Of a stretch of DNA of 54,880 bases, positions 44,178-52,938 are shown piece after piece. Origin of the DNA: Rickettsiales bacterium (lineage in GTDB: Bacteria; Pseudomonadota; Alphaproteobacteria; Rickettsiales; UBA998). Location: positions 1-54,880 of the forward strand of contig JANQNR010000006.1 in the NCBI GenBank assembly GCA_028279475.1, in the 5' to 3' direction. The stretch's first letter is position 1. Each line of letters begins with the position of its first letter. The notes under the pieces are model-generated. The model was not told the DNA's origin and did not search any database. It saw nothing but the letters and a program-made list of their open reading frames with translations. Position numbers and translations under genes: made by a program.

Positions 44178-45122
44178 CTACCCTTCCAACTCCGCCAGAA
44201 ACTTGTCCGCTTCCAGCGCTGCCATACAGCCAGTCCCAGCCGCTGTCACTGCCTGACGATAGATGGAATCCTGCACATCCCCGGCAGCAAACACACCAGG
44301 AATACTGGTCTTCGTGCTATCCGGTGCGGTAATTAAATACCCGGTATCATCCTTCTCCAATCCATCAAAAAGTTGCGTATTCGGTATATGGCCGATTGCC
44401 ACAAAGGCTCCTTCCACTGGTAGCTCCGAGAATTCACCGGTCTTGACATGCTTCAACTTTAATCCGGTGAGTGACGGTGGATTGTCTTCTCCCAGAAACT
44501 CTTCCACCACGCTATCCCAGATAATATTCACTTTCGGATGTTTGAACAAGCGCTCCTGCATGATCTTTTCCGCTCGCAACTCATCACGCCGGTGAATCAA
44601 CGTTACCTGGCTGGCGATGTTGGCCAGAAATAGCGCCTCTTCAACCGCGCTGTTACCTCCGCCAATCACTGCAACTGGTTTATCTTTAAAGAAAAACCCG
44701 TCACAGGTGGCGCAGGCAGATACGCCGAAATTCTGGAATTTCTCTTCGCTGTCCAGCCCCAGCCAACGTGCTGACGCGCCCGTTGCAATCACCAGTGTTT
44801 TCCCGCTATAGCTATCACCGGAATCGCCTTTACAGACAAATGGAGAACCATTGAGCGTCACTTCTATAATCGTATCATAGATGATATTCGTTCCGACATT
44901 TTCCGCCTGCTTCGCCATCTGCTCCATCAACCATGGCCCCTGAATCGGGTCAGCAAAGCCGGGATAATTCTCCACATCGGTCGTGATAGTCAACTGGCCA
45001 CCAGGCTGCATCCCATGTACCATCGTTGCTGAATACCCAGCACGTGCTGCGTAAATCGCTGCCGTACAGCCCGCCGCACCGGAACCTAAAATCAATACGT
45101 CACATTCATGATTTGTGCTCAT
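44178..45122 (-). CDS. trxB: thioredoxin reductase
   Basis: An FAD/NADPH enzyme that keeps thioredoxin reduced. It has the FAD loop GSGAAGCTAA, the GGQLTITTDVENYPGF segment, the redox pair C137 and C140 in CATC, the NADPH loop GGGNSAVEEA, and a C-terminal FAAGDVQDSIYRQA. At 314 aa it is normal. It lies downstream of ahpC on the same strand, so the two probably share antioxidant duty. Confidence 0.97.
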   Translation of the reverse strand: MSTNHECDVLILGSGAAGCTAAIYAARAGYSATMVHGMQPGGQLTITTDVENYPGFADPIQGPWLMEQMAKQAENVGTNIIYDTIIEVTLNGSPFVCKGDSGDSYSGKTLVIATGASARWLGLDSEEKFQNFGVSACATCDGFFFKDKPVAVIGGGNSAVEEALFLANIASQVTLIHRRDELRAEKIMQERLFKHPKVNIIWDSVVEEFLGEDNPPSLTGLKLKHVKTGEFSELPVEGAFVAIGHIPNTQLFDGLEKDDTGYLITAPDSTKTSIPGVFAAGDVQDSIYRQAVTAAGTGCMAALEADKFLAELEG

Positions 45123-45196
45123 GCTTTCTCCTTAATAGTTTACTGTTAGCAGTTATTTGTTGGCAGCATAAAACTGCCGACAGCCAACTATTAACT

Positions 45197-45340
45197 AGAT
45201 AGTGTAGACACGAGATTTATGAATGCAGCGAAAACATCAGGTTATGAGAACCGCAACGGAGTGTATTAGTCATACATGAGTAGCGGAAGCAGAGTAACCT
45301 GATGTTTGCAGCCATTCAGAAACTCGTGACAACACTGTCT
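45197..45340. repeat. GTGTATT-core palindromic element, copy 2
   Basis: The left arm (45197-45245) and right arm (about 45292-45340) pair imperfectly over about 48 bases, including GAAAACATCAGGTTA with its complement. The centre reads GTGTATTAGTCATACATG with flanking CGCAACGG and GCGGAAGC, and matches the element at 21916-22062 base for base in its conserved parts. The right arm reaches into the ahpC stop codon (45339-45341). Confidence 0.85.
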
Positions 45341-45941
45341 AGAGATTCGCTGCGTGTTTGCCAAGATAGGACGCCACTCCTTCCGCATCCGGCTTCATAC
45401 CTTCGGAACCACGATTCCAACCGGCTGGACAGACTTCACCATGCTCTTCATGAAAGTTCAATGCATCCACCATACGGATCGCCTCATCAACATTTCGTCC
45501 CAATGGCAAGTCATTGACAATCTGGTGCCGAACAATGCCGTTCTTATCAATCATGAACGTACCACGAAACGCCACAGCATCATTGACCAGCACGTCATAA
45601 TCACGAGCGATCTGCTTGGTTAAATCGGCCACTAGTGGAAACTTCACGGGTCCAATACCACCCTGGTCCACCGGCGTATTGCGCCAGGCTGCATGCGTAA
45701 AATGTGAATCAACACTCACCCCAATAACTTCTGCGCCACGGGAACGAAAATCATCAAAACGGTTGTTAAACGCAATAATCTCGGACGGGCACACAAAGGT
45801 AAAATCCAGCGGGTAAAAGAACAGAATGCCGATCTTCCCTTTGATATGCTGCTTAAGATTAAATCCTTCTTCAATCGACCCATCAGCCAGTACGGCGGAA
45901 GCGGTAAAATCCGGGGCTTGTTTTCCAACGAGTACGCTCAT
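45339..45941 (-). CDS. AhpC/Prx1-type 2-Cys peroxiredoxin
   Basis: A typical 2-Cys peroxiredoxin (200 aa). The peroxidatic Cys is C51 in FYPLDFTFVCPSE; the resolving Cys is C171 in the EVCPAGW segment. The ATG at 45941 has AGGAG seven bases upstream; an in-frame extension to 45980 is rejected. It lies upstream of trxB on the same strand, suiting thioredoxin as its reductant. It carries an extra C-terminal stretch of the Prx1 kind (about 175-200). Confidence 0.95.
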   Translation of the reverse strand: MSVLVGKQAPDFTASAVLADGSIEEGFNLKQHIKGKIGILFFYPLDFTFVCPSEIIAFNNRFDDFRSRGAEVIGVSVDSHFTHAAWRNTPVDQGGIGPVKFPLVADLTKQIARDYDVLVNDAVAFRGTFMIDKNGIVRHQIVNDLPLGRNVDEAIRMVDALNFHEEHGEVCPAGWNRGSEGMKPDAEGVASYLGKHAANL

Positions 45942-46033
45942 TTCTAATCTCCTTTTATAAAACGAATACTGCCCATACATATATCGCCCTCAGCGCATAA
46001 AACAAGTCAGTAAGCATGGATTTTTTGAAAGGT

Positions 46034-46999
46034 TTAACGCACCAGGCCAGTCGATTGACTTTGATAGGACATCGCTTCAGCTGTGGCAATCGATTGATCT
46101 TTCCCTGCCGTTAGTACAATGGGCACAAAAAGTGACTGCGCTAGTGCCGTACCGCTATTGTGGAACTTCAATAACGTATCTGAGTCACATCCGTCAATCT
46201 GCAGCGCCAAAGGAATTTCATTAATGTAATTGACATGGGTATGCCCTGTTACCACATCGGTCACTGCTGGCAATGTTTCTCCATCTACGCATTCCATGGC
46301 GTTCAACAGAGGAGAATCTTTTAACGCACTGTATAATTGTTTGACGCGATTTATGATATCGGAAGACCCACCATGTGTTTTGTAAGTGTTAGCTGCCCTT
46401 TTTTTCATCCGATCTTCCCATGAAAAATCCTGTTTAAATGACTCTTTCATTGGCGCCTCATGTCCAAGCTTACGACGTTCAGGACTCATATCTTCGTATT
46501 CCTGGCGACCGTTACGTATTGGTAAGTCACCATGCGTGTAGAAAGCAGCGCCCAAACGGAGAGCGACAGGATGGATATGAAGAACACCTCCGAACTCTTC
46601 TTCCAATGCTTCAACTGCGCTGATAAGTTCTGGCATATCATCATGATTGCCTGTCATCACATGCACATGGTGGCCATGCTCCTTGGCTATAGCGGCTAAC
46701 GCTCCTACGGTAGCCTTCGCGTAATCACTAAGATCATGATAGCCTTCAAACTCCGTCATTCGATCTGCCGCCTCAAAAATGTCACCATTGAGTATGGTGT
46801 GATTATGCGCCTTCACACAATCAAAGAGATATGCCGTGACTTCATTCTCTGGCAAAGGATTGCCGTAGGAGCCGCCCATCTCATTCCTATAATCAACTCC
46901 GAGGTGAGTATCAGACACAGCAATTGCCGTTTCACCTTCATGAAATGGAAATGCAGAACGGTGTGAGTCAAAATCACGATAAATGGAAATCTGATTCAT
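46034..46999 (-). CDS. calcineurin-like metallophosphatase
   Basis: A 321-aa metallophosphoesterase. The five metal-binding motifs appear in order: SDTHLG (DxH), NGDIFE (GD), GNHDD (GNHD), H in YTHGDLP, and GHTHVN (GHxH). An extra region (about 165-215) is helical and charged, inserted before the last motifs. The substrate is not visible. It lies upstream of ahpC and may be in the same direction of transcription. No partner gene identifies its role. Confidence 0.88.
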   Translation of the reverse strand: MNQISIYRDFDSHRSAFPFHEGETAIAVSDTHLGVDYRNEMGGSYGNPLPENEVTAYLFDCVKAHNHTILNGDIFEAADRMTEFEGYHDLSDYAKATVGALAAIAKEHGHHVHVMTGNHDDMPELISAVEALEEEFGGVLHIHPVALRLGAAFYTHGDLPIRNGRQEYEDMSPERRKLGHEAPMKESFKQDFSWEDRMKKRAANTYKTHGGSSDIINRVKQLYSALKDSPLLNAMECVDGETLPAVTDVVTGHTHVNYINEIPLALQIDGCDSDTLLKFHNSGTALAQSLFVPIVLTAGKDQSIATAEAMSYQSQSTGLVR

Positions 47000-47088
47000 C
47001 TTAGGTATGGGGGAGTCATGGTGTAATGCATTTTAAATTTGGAAATCTTCGTTAACATGCAAGGTACAAGCTGTCAAACGCTATGTAC

Positions 47089-47117
47089 TTGACCCTTATG
47101 CTCGAGGCTTGTATGAA
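47089..47117 (+). promoter_or_regulatory. sigma-70-type promoter for tRNA-His
   Basis: TTGACC (47089-47094) and TATGAA (47112-47117) are 17 bp apart, the ideal spacing. A start about 7-10 bases later would give a short leader that contains the small hairpin CTGTCT/AGACAG before the tRNA begins at 47158. This is the best -35/-10 pair that I can see in the window. Confidence 0.65.
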
Positions 47118-47157
47118 ACAGTCCCTGTCTGTGCAATATGTCAGAGACAGTATTTAT

Positions 47158-47235
47158 GGCGGGTGTAGCTCAGTTGGTTAGAGCGCCAGTTTGTGGCACT
47201 GGAGGTCGCCGGTTCAAAACCGGTCACTCGCCCCA
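47158..47235 (+). tRNA. tRNA-His (GTG anticodon)
   Basis: The cloverleaf folds cleanly: acceptor stem GCGGGTG pairing with CACTCGC (one G-T), D-arm GCTC...GAGC, anticodon stem CCAGT/ACTGG with GTG in the loop, and T-arm CCGGT/ACCGG. The extra G at 47158 is the G-1 that marks tRNA-His; it pairs with C73 (47232). The CCA end is encoded (47233-47235). It is the only tRNA in the window. Confidence 0.97.
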
Positions 47236-47344
47236 TGTTTGAAGACCCTTCCGAATCATGACAAAAAATAAGCTTTTCATTATATATCGACCGGTAGTAC
47301 ATAAGATGAATGCAAAGCGACGTCGTATATCATACAGGTAGCCC

Positions 47345-48601
47345 ATGAAACTTGCTATCATAGGTACCGGCATTTCCGGGATGGCGGCGGCGTATCTGCT
47401 TAGCCAGAAGCACGACATTACCGTCTACGAGAAAGGTGATACACTTGGTGGCCATAGCCGCACGGTCACGGTACAGACGCCGGATGGCGCCATCCCGGTC
47501 GATACCGGGTTTATCGTGTTTAACTATCGTAATTATCCACTACTTACAGGACTATTTGACCATTTGAATGTGCCCGTTGCCAAAAGCGATATGTCGTTTG
47601 GTGTCAGTATTGATAGCGGTTGGCTGGAATATGGCACACAATATCTTTCCAATATTTTTTCCCAGCCTGCTAACGTGCTGCGCCCTCCCTTCTGGCGCAT
47701 GATCGCTGATATTCTACGCTTTAACCGGCAGGCTAAACGTTACCTGGAACAAGACAGCAACGTCACGCTGGGACAATGCCTAAACGAACTGGGCATGGGC
47801 AACTGGTTCCGCGATTATTACTTGCTGGCGATGGGTGGCGCTATCTGGAGCACGCCGCTAACCCAAATGCTGGAATTTCCGGCCAGTACGTTCATTCGCT
47901 TCTTCGATAATCACGGACTGTTGACTGTCAATGATCAGCCGCAATGGTATACGGTGCGAGGGGGAAGCCGCGCTTACGTGGAACGGCTGACAGAATCTTA
48001 TGCGGATCGTATTCGGCTGAACTGTGGAGTGGAGCGGGTGGTGCGCCATGATAGCGGTGTAGATATCACCGACGCCACCGGCCATGTGAAAACCTATGAC
48101 CAGGTGGTGTTTGCCTGTCATTCCGATCAGGCTATGGCCATGCTTGAAAATCCGACTATTGAAGAGCAGGAAACTGTTGGCCGCATTCGCTATCAACCCA
48201 ATGATATGGTGTTGCACAGTGATGTAAGGTTCATGCCAAAGCGTCGATCTGCCTGGGCAAGCTGGGTCTATCTCTGTGAGGGGCGCAACGATAAGAACCC
48301 TGCCGTTTCTTTGAGTTATTGGATGAATAAGCTACAACCGCTGGAAACGGATACGCCATTGATTGTTACCCTGAATCCTGGACAGGAACCGGATCCGAAT
48401 CTGGTGCATGATCGACACCGATTTGAACACCCAGTCTTTGACCAAGCGGCGATTGACGCCCAATCACGGCTGGAGAGCGTGCAAGGAAAAGCGCGGATCT
48501 GGTATTGTGGTGCATGGCAACGCTACGGATTTCATGAGGATGGGTTGCTAAGTGCGGTGCGTGTTGCGGAGTCATTGGAGTGTCCCATACCATGGAATTA
48601 A
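47345..48601 (+). CDS. FAD-dependent amine-oxidase-like protein (COG2907)
   Basis: A 418-aa flavoprotein with the FAD loop GTGISGMAAAYLLS, an ERxG-type stretch (DTLGGHSRTV), and conserved PVDTGFIVFNYRNYP. It belongs to the amine-oxidase/phytoene-desaturase fold, with a group that is regularly followed by a DUF1365 and a Cfa-like methyltransferase gene. In those loci it is thought to modify membrane fatty acids. The gene overlaps the start of DUF1365 by 10 bases. It is the first gene of a seven-gene cluster. Confidence 0.88.
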   Translation: MKLAIIGTGISGMAAAYLLSQKHDITVYEKGDTLGGHSRTVTVQTPDGAIPVDTGFIVFNYRNYPLLTGLFDHLNVPVAKSDMSFGVSIDSGWLEYGTQYLSNIFSQPANVLRPPFWRMIADILRFNRQAKRYLEQDSNVTLGQCLNELGMGNWFRDYYLLAMGGAIWSTPLTQMLEFPASTFIRFFDNHGLLTVNDQPQWYTVRGGSRAYVERLTESYADRIRLNCGVERVVRHDSGVDITDATGHVKTYDQVVFACHSDQAMAMLENPTIEEQETVGRIRYQPNDMVLHSDVRFMPKRRSAWASWVYLCEGRNDKNPAVSLSYWMNKLQPLETDTPLIVTLNPGQEPDPNLVHDRHRFEHPVFDQAAIDAQSRLESVQGKARIWYCGAWQRYGFHEDGLLSAVRVAESLECPIPWN

Positions 48602-49386
48602 GTCCGCAGATATTGACAGCCAAGGTCATGCATCAGCGCCATTTCCCCAGAAAGAACGGGTTTTGCTATCGTGTTTATTACCTGGCGCTTCCACTCAAAG
48701 CTTTAAGTCACCCATCTGTTACCGACCATCTGGCCGTAAACCGCTCCGCTTTTCTTAGTTTCCATGAAAAAGATCATGGCAGTCATGATAGCATGCCACT
48801 CTATGAATGGTTGCAGACGTTGTTGGTTCAGCATGAGTTAAATAAGATTGTGAGCTATGCCACGTTGATTTGCATGCCACGCATTCTGGGCTACGTGTTT
48901 AACCCAGTCAGCTTCTGGATGTGCTACGATCAAGAAGATGAATTGCGTGCTGTGGTCTGTGAAGTGAACAATACATTCGGTGAAACACATCGCTATATTT
49001 GCGCCCATGACGACCACCGGGTGATTAACGCGCAGGACTGGTTAATTGCTAACAAGCTATTTCATGTATCGCCTTTTCTGAAACGTGAAGGCCAGTATCA
49101 TTTTCGCTTTGCTGCGCAACAAAAACACATCGGCATCTGGATCGACTATTATGATGCATCGCACAAAAAACAACTTTCCACAGCGCTGACTGGTACATTG
49201 CAACCGCTTACACGCAAGGCTCTACAACGCACTTTCTGGACGCATCCACTGGTCACATTTAAAACAATTATTCTCATTCACTGGCAGGCGCTCAAATTGG
49301 TGATCAAAGGCATTCCGTATATCGTCAAACCCAAACAGCAGAAGACTACTACCAGTATGACGGAGAACATGACAAAACGATCATGA
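48592..49386 (+). CDS. DUF1365 protein (COG3496)
   Basis: A conserved protein of unknown activity, about 264 aa. The family marks are AKVMHQRHFP near the start, NKIVSYATLICMPRILGYVFNPVSFW in the middle, and EVNNTFGETHRY. It always travels with the FAD protein and Cfa-like enzyme in loci like this one, which points to work on methylated or oxidised fatty acyl chains. The ATG at 48592 or GTG at 48580 can start it; both have a GGAG nearby. Confidence 0.88.
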   Translation: MELSPQILTAKVMHQRHFPRKNGFCYRVYYLALPLKALSHPSVTDHLAVNRSAFLSFHEKDHGSHDSMPLYEWLQTLLVQHELNKIVSYATLICMPRILGYVFNPVSFWMCYDQEDELRAVVCEVNNTFGETHRYICAHDDHRVINAQDWLIANKLFHVSPFLKREGQYHFRFAAQQKHIGIWIDYYDASHKKQLSTALTGTLQPLTRKALQRTFWTHPLVTFKTIILIHWQALKLVIKGIPYIVKPKQQKTTTSMTENMTKRS

Positions 49387-49445
49387 TAAAATAACGTGAA
49401 ATATCAATACAAGCCACTACATAGATAGCTCGAAAGGAACCGCCC

Positions 49446-50606
49446 ATGTTACAGCAATCCATTACCAATCAGTTCTTACGTACTCTGGAACACATCGAAT
49501 ATGGCTCCATGAATGTCATCACACCGGACAACAAGGAGTATCATTTTGTGGGTAAGCAGCCAGGTGCCGATGCACATTTCCATATCCAGGATTGGCGTAC
49601 CATTCCGGCTTTCGCCGCTAAAGGGGATATTGGGCTGGCGGAAGCATACCGCGATGGCTGGTGGGATTCGGATGATGTAACCAGCCTGCTGTTAATGGGA
49701 CTACAAAACGAACAGGCACTAGACGGCTATATATACGGTAGTGCTTTGGCGAGGCTGGCGACCAGGTTTCTCTATTTGTTCACCAGCAATACGCTCAAGG
49801 GTAGTAAGCGCAATATTCATGCACATTATGACCTGGGCAATGATTTCTATGCGCTGTGGCTGGATCGCAGTATGAGTTATTCCTCTGCATTATATCATCA
49901 GGGCGATGAGTCGCTGGAGCAGGCACAATACAATAAATATGACCGGATGTTGGAGCGGCTCGACACACGTTCAGGCACCTTGCTGGAAGTCGGATGTGGC
50001 TGGGGTGGACTAGCGGAACGCGCCGTCAGTCATCATGATTTCGCTGTCAAAGGGATTACGCTTTCACAAGCGCAACATGACTACGCGGTTAAGCGGCTGG
50101 GCAACCAGGCAGATATTGTCATTGAAGATTATCGCATCCAGGAAGGACGCTACGATCACATCCTTTCTATCGAGATGTTTGAAGCGGTTGGCGAGAAGTT
50201 CTGGCCCACCTATTTCGGCAAGTTGCAGTCCCTGCTGAAACAGAAGGGTAAGGCCGTGATTCAGACGATCACCATTGGCGATGACTATTTTGCCCGCTAC
50301 CGTAAGGGAGGCGATATGATTCGCTCATTCATTTTCCCTGGCGGGATGCTGCCATCTCCTGAGCGTTTCCGGCACGAAACCGAAAGTGCGGGATTGCGCG
50401 TTAATGATGCCTATGCGTTTGGGCAGGACTACGCGCAGACTTTGTGCCACTGGTTACAGAATTTTGAAGCACGGCTGCCCGATATTCGGCAGCTGGGCTT
50501 TGACGAACCCTTTATCCGTATCTGGCGATTCTACCTGGCTGCCTGTATTGCCAGCTTTACCGTGGGACGAACCGATGTGATGCAATGGGAGTTACAACAT
50601 GCGTAA
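49446..50606 (+). CDS. cyclopropane-fatty-acid-synthase-like SAM methyltransferase
   Basis: A 386-aa enzyme of the CFA/mycolic acid synthase family that adds a methyl or methylene carbon to double bonds of phospholipid fatty acids. The SAM loop is LLEVGCGWGGLAERA. Family marks include AHYDLGNDFYALWLD, MSYSSALY, IEMFEAVGEKFWPTYF and FIFPGGMLPS. In E. coli-type Cfa the N-terminal domain is longer. Since it is next to the FAD and DUF1365 genes, the product may be a methylated, not cyclopropane, acyl chain. Confidence 0.92.
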   Translation: MLQQSITNQFLRTLEHIEYGSMNVITPDNKEYHFVGKQPGADAHFHIQDWRTIPAFAAKGDIGLAEAYRDGWWDSDDVTSLLLMGLQNEQALDGYIYGSALARLATRFLYLFTSNTLKGSKRNIHAHYDLGNDFYALWLDRSMSYSSALYHQGDESLEQAQYNKYDRMLERLDTRSGTLLEVGCGWGGLAERAVSHHDFAVKGITLSQAQHDYAVKRLGNQADIVIEDYRIQEGRYDHILSIEMFEAVGEKFWPTYFGKLQSLLKQKGKAVIQTITIGDDYFARYRKGGDMIRSFIFPGGMLPSPERFRHETESAGLRVNDAYAFGQDYAQTLCHWLQNFEARLPDIRQLGFDEPFIRIWRFYLAACIASFTVGRTDVMQWELQHA

Positions 50607-51117
50607 ATTATTCTACTGCACTCTAGCGATTGGACTATTACTCATCCAGCCCGCTCAAGCGCAATCGCCACTGCCTGAGAGCATTCAAACCTATCAGCCC
50701 GTGGGTGGCGGAACGCTCACTTATTTTTTCATCGATGCCTACGACGCGACGCTGTTTGCGCCGGAAGGCACCTACAAGCCGAATCACCCATTTGCCCTGG
50801 AACTGCACTATCTGGTTTCCATTGAGGGGGACGACATTGCCGAACGATCTATTGAAGAAATGCGTGGCCTGGGATACGATAACGAACCGCAATTGGCAAG
50901 CTGGCTGGAGGGTATGAATGCTATTTTTCCCAATGTTGAAGATGGCGACCGTCTCACCGGTGTGTATGCCCCCGGACAACCGACACAGTTTTACAAGGGA
51001 GCAACCCTGATTGGCACCGTAGAAGACCCGGAGTTCGGCAATGCATTTTTCGGCATCTGGCTGAATGAAAACACGTCAGAACCAACACTTCGCAAACAAT
51101 TGCTAGGCAGTGAATGA
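50599..51117 (+). CDS. chalcone-isomerase-like periplasmic protein
   Basis: A 172-aa exported protein with a signal peptide (cleavage likely after AQA near residue 21) and the bacterial chalcone-isomerase-like fold marks: FFIDAYDATLFAPEG, the LHYLVSIEGDDIAE segment, and F-x-G-IWL near the C-terminus. The enzymes of this bacterial group are not true chalcone isomerases; they may bind fatty acids. It overlaps the Cfa-like gene by 8 bp and the transporter gene by 4 bp. Confidence 0.85.
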   Translation: MRKLFYCTLAIGLLLIQPAQAQSPLPESIQTYQPVGGGTLTYFFIDAYDATLFAPEGTYKPNHPFALELHYLVSIEGDDIAERSIEEMRGLGYDNEPQLASWLEGMNAIFPNVEDGDRLTGVYAPGQPTQFYKGATLIGTVEDPEFGNAFFGIWLNENTSEPTLRKQLLGSE

Positions 51118-52451
51118 ATCATCCATCCACGCCCCTCAAACGTTCTGACCTGCTGAGCTACGGCGTATTGGCAGCGCCATTGGCCTTTGCCGGTATGCCC
51201 CTTTATATCCATGCGCCGGATTATTACGCCACGGAACATGCGGTTTCACTCTCTTCCATTGGTGTAGTACTACTGTGCCTGCGCCTGATAGATGCAGTGC
51301 AGGATCCCTTGATTGGTCGTCTGAGTGACCGTTTACACCGCCACCGCTCCCGTATTATTCTGTTTACCACCTGTTTGCTTGTGGCTGGATTTTATGGTCT
51401 GTTTCAACCGGTATCCGGCCTACCAACCTTACTATGGTTCGCCGCCATGATCTTGCTCGCTACGACCGCTTTCAGCACGCTGAGCATCAACCTGAATACG
51501 CTGGGTGGACTGTGGACACGCGATACCCATCAGAAAACCCGTATCACTACCTACCGGGAAGCCTTCGGATTGGTGGGGCTGCTACTGGCCGTTATTTTAC
51601 CGCCTGTATGGATGCAATCCACGGATGCGCCGCAAGCATTTTTCAATGTCAGCATGGTCTTATGTATTATCGCTATTGTTGGATTGTTGACATTCCTGCG
51701 CTGGCATCAGCTTCACCATTCCGCCGAAGCGCCTCTCAATATGTCGACACCGGCACCGATACTTCAGACATTACGGCAGATTCCACCCCATACACGCCGC
51801 TTTTTTTTGGTGTACGGTATCAGTATGCTGGCTTCGGCCATTCCGGCAATTCTGGTGCTGTTCTTCATCCGTGACCGGTTGGATGCAGAAGCCCATACCG
51901 GCCTGTTCTTAATGCTGTATTTCCTTTCCGGAGCAGCGGGCATGCCGATATGGCGCATCCTTAGCCGCCGCTGGAACAAGGAACGCGCCTGGATGGCATC
52001 GATGGGGTTAGCCGTGGCAATCTTTGTCTGGGCATCGTTGCTAGAAGCAGGCGATATCTGGCAATATGTCGTGATTTGTGTGCTCTCCGGTGTCGCCTTC
52101 GGAGCCGATCTAGCCCTGCCGCCATCCATTCTAGCGGATCATATCCATGCGCATCGGCAGGAAACCGAGGCCTCACTCCAATTTGGTCTTTTCTCCTTTC
52201 TGGCAAAGGCGGCACTGGCCATCGCTTCCGTATTGGTCTTCCCGTTACTGGAGATGGTTGGCTTTCAGGCCGGAACTGACAACACGGAACACGCCCTGCT
52301 GATGCTTAGTCTAGCCTATGCAGCAATTCCCTGCCTCATCAAATTATGTGCGGCGTGTTTGCTGTGGCGTACCACGCCTCTTTCTAACGGAGATTATCAC
52401 CATGAAACTACGACTCATCCCTCTACTAACAGGAGTACTCCTCATGCTTAG
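51114..52451 (+). CDS. MFS transporter, GPH/MelB-like
   Basis: A 445-aa membrane protein with about 12 helices. The loop after helix 2 has LIDAVQDPLIGRLSDRLHRHR, which is the MelB/GPH family signature (D-x-x-x-DPLIGRLSDR). GPH transporters move sugars or other solutes with cations. In this cluster the cargo may be lipid-related instead. The last 50 bp overlap the DUF3833 gene in another frame. Its start overlaps the chalcone-isomerase-like stop by 4 bp. Confidence 0.88.
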   Translation: MNHPSTPLKRSDLLSYGVLAAPLAFAGMPLYIHAPDYYATEHAVSLSSIGVVLLCLRLIDAVQDPLIGRLSDRLHRHRSRIILFTTCLLVAGFYGLFQPVSGLPTLLWFAAMILLATTAFSTLSINLNTLGGLWTRDTHQKTRITTYREAFGLVGLLLAVILPPVWMQSTDAPQAFFNVSMVLCIIAIVGLLTFLRWHQLHHSAEAPLNMSTPAPILQTLRQIPPHTRRFFLVYGISMLASAIPAILVLFFIRDRLDAEAHTGLFLMLYFLSGAAGMPIWRILSRRWNKERAWMASMGLAVAIFVWASLLEAGDIWQYVVICVLSGVAFGADLALPPSILADHIHAHRQETEASLQFGLFSFLAKAALAIASVLVFPLLEMVGFQAGTDNTEHALLMLSLAYAAIPCLIKLCAACLLWRTTPLSNGDYHHETTTHPSTNRSTPHA

Positions 52452-52938
52452 CGGTTGCCTCGGACACGATTTGGAACAGTATGCTGACATGCAGCCGCAA
52501 GCCGACATACAGGGTTATTTCACCGGACCAATCAAAGCCTGGGGAATCGTGCAGGACTGGCGCGGACGTGTCGTCAGCCGGTTTGATGTCGATATGGTCG
52601 GCGTTTGGGAAGGCGATACTGGCACCCTCACGGAGGAATTCCGGTATTATGATGGCTCCACGCAGCAGCGCATCTGGACGATTACCAAACATGCGGATGG
52701 CAAATATGAAGGCACGGCAAGCGACATTATCGACAAAGCCACCGGTAGCACTTCCGGTAGTGCCGTGCGTTGGAAATACCGTATGGATGTGCCGGTAAAT
52801 GATACCACCTATCGCCTGACGTTCGATGACTGGATGTGGCATATGCATGACGGCGTGATGATTAACCGCTCCTATCTGAAAAAATTTGGCATCACCGTCG
52901 CCGAACTCACCCTGTTTATGCAGAAGCAGGAGAAGTAA
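52402..52938 (+). CDS. DUF3833 lipoprotein
   Basis: A 178-aa lipoprotein with lipobox LMLSGC (acylated Cys near residue 18) followed by the DUF3833 body (GYFTGPIKAWGIVQDWRGRV, then W-x-Y-RMDVPV and DDWMWHM). The family has no known function but is a constant part of these lipid-modifying clusters. The ATG at 52402 has GGAG nine bases upstream and lies 50 bases inside the transporter gene. It overlaps the SDR gene by one base. Confidence 0.9.
   Translation: MKLRLIPLLTGVLLMLSGCLGHDLEQYADMQPQADIQGYFTGPIKAWGIVQDWRGRVVSRFDVDMVGVWEGDTGTLTEEFRYYDGSTQQRIWTITKHADGKYEGTASDIIDKATGSTSGSAVRWKYRMDVPVNDTTYRLTFDDWMWHMHDGVMINRSYLKKFGITVAELTLFMQKQEK

Noticed and set aside
47236..47344. RpoE/ChrR-type promoter before the lipid cluster
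   Set aside because: I looked for the TGATC and TAAG-type boxes at usual spacing and did not find a convincing pair.
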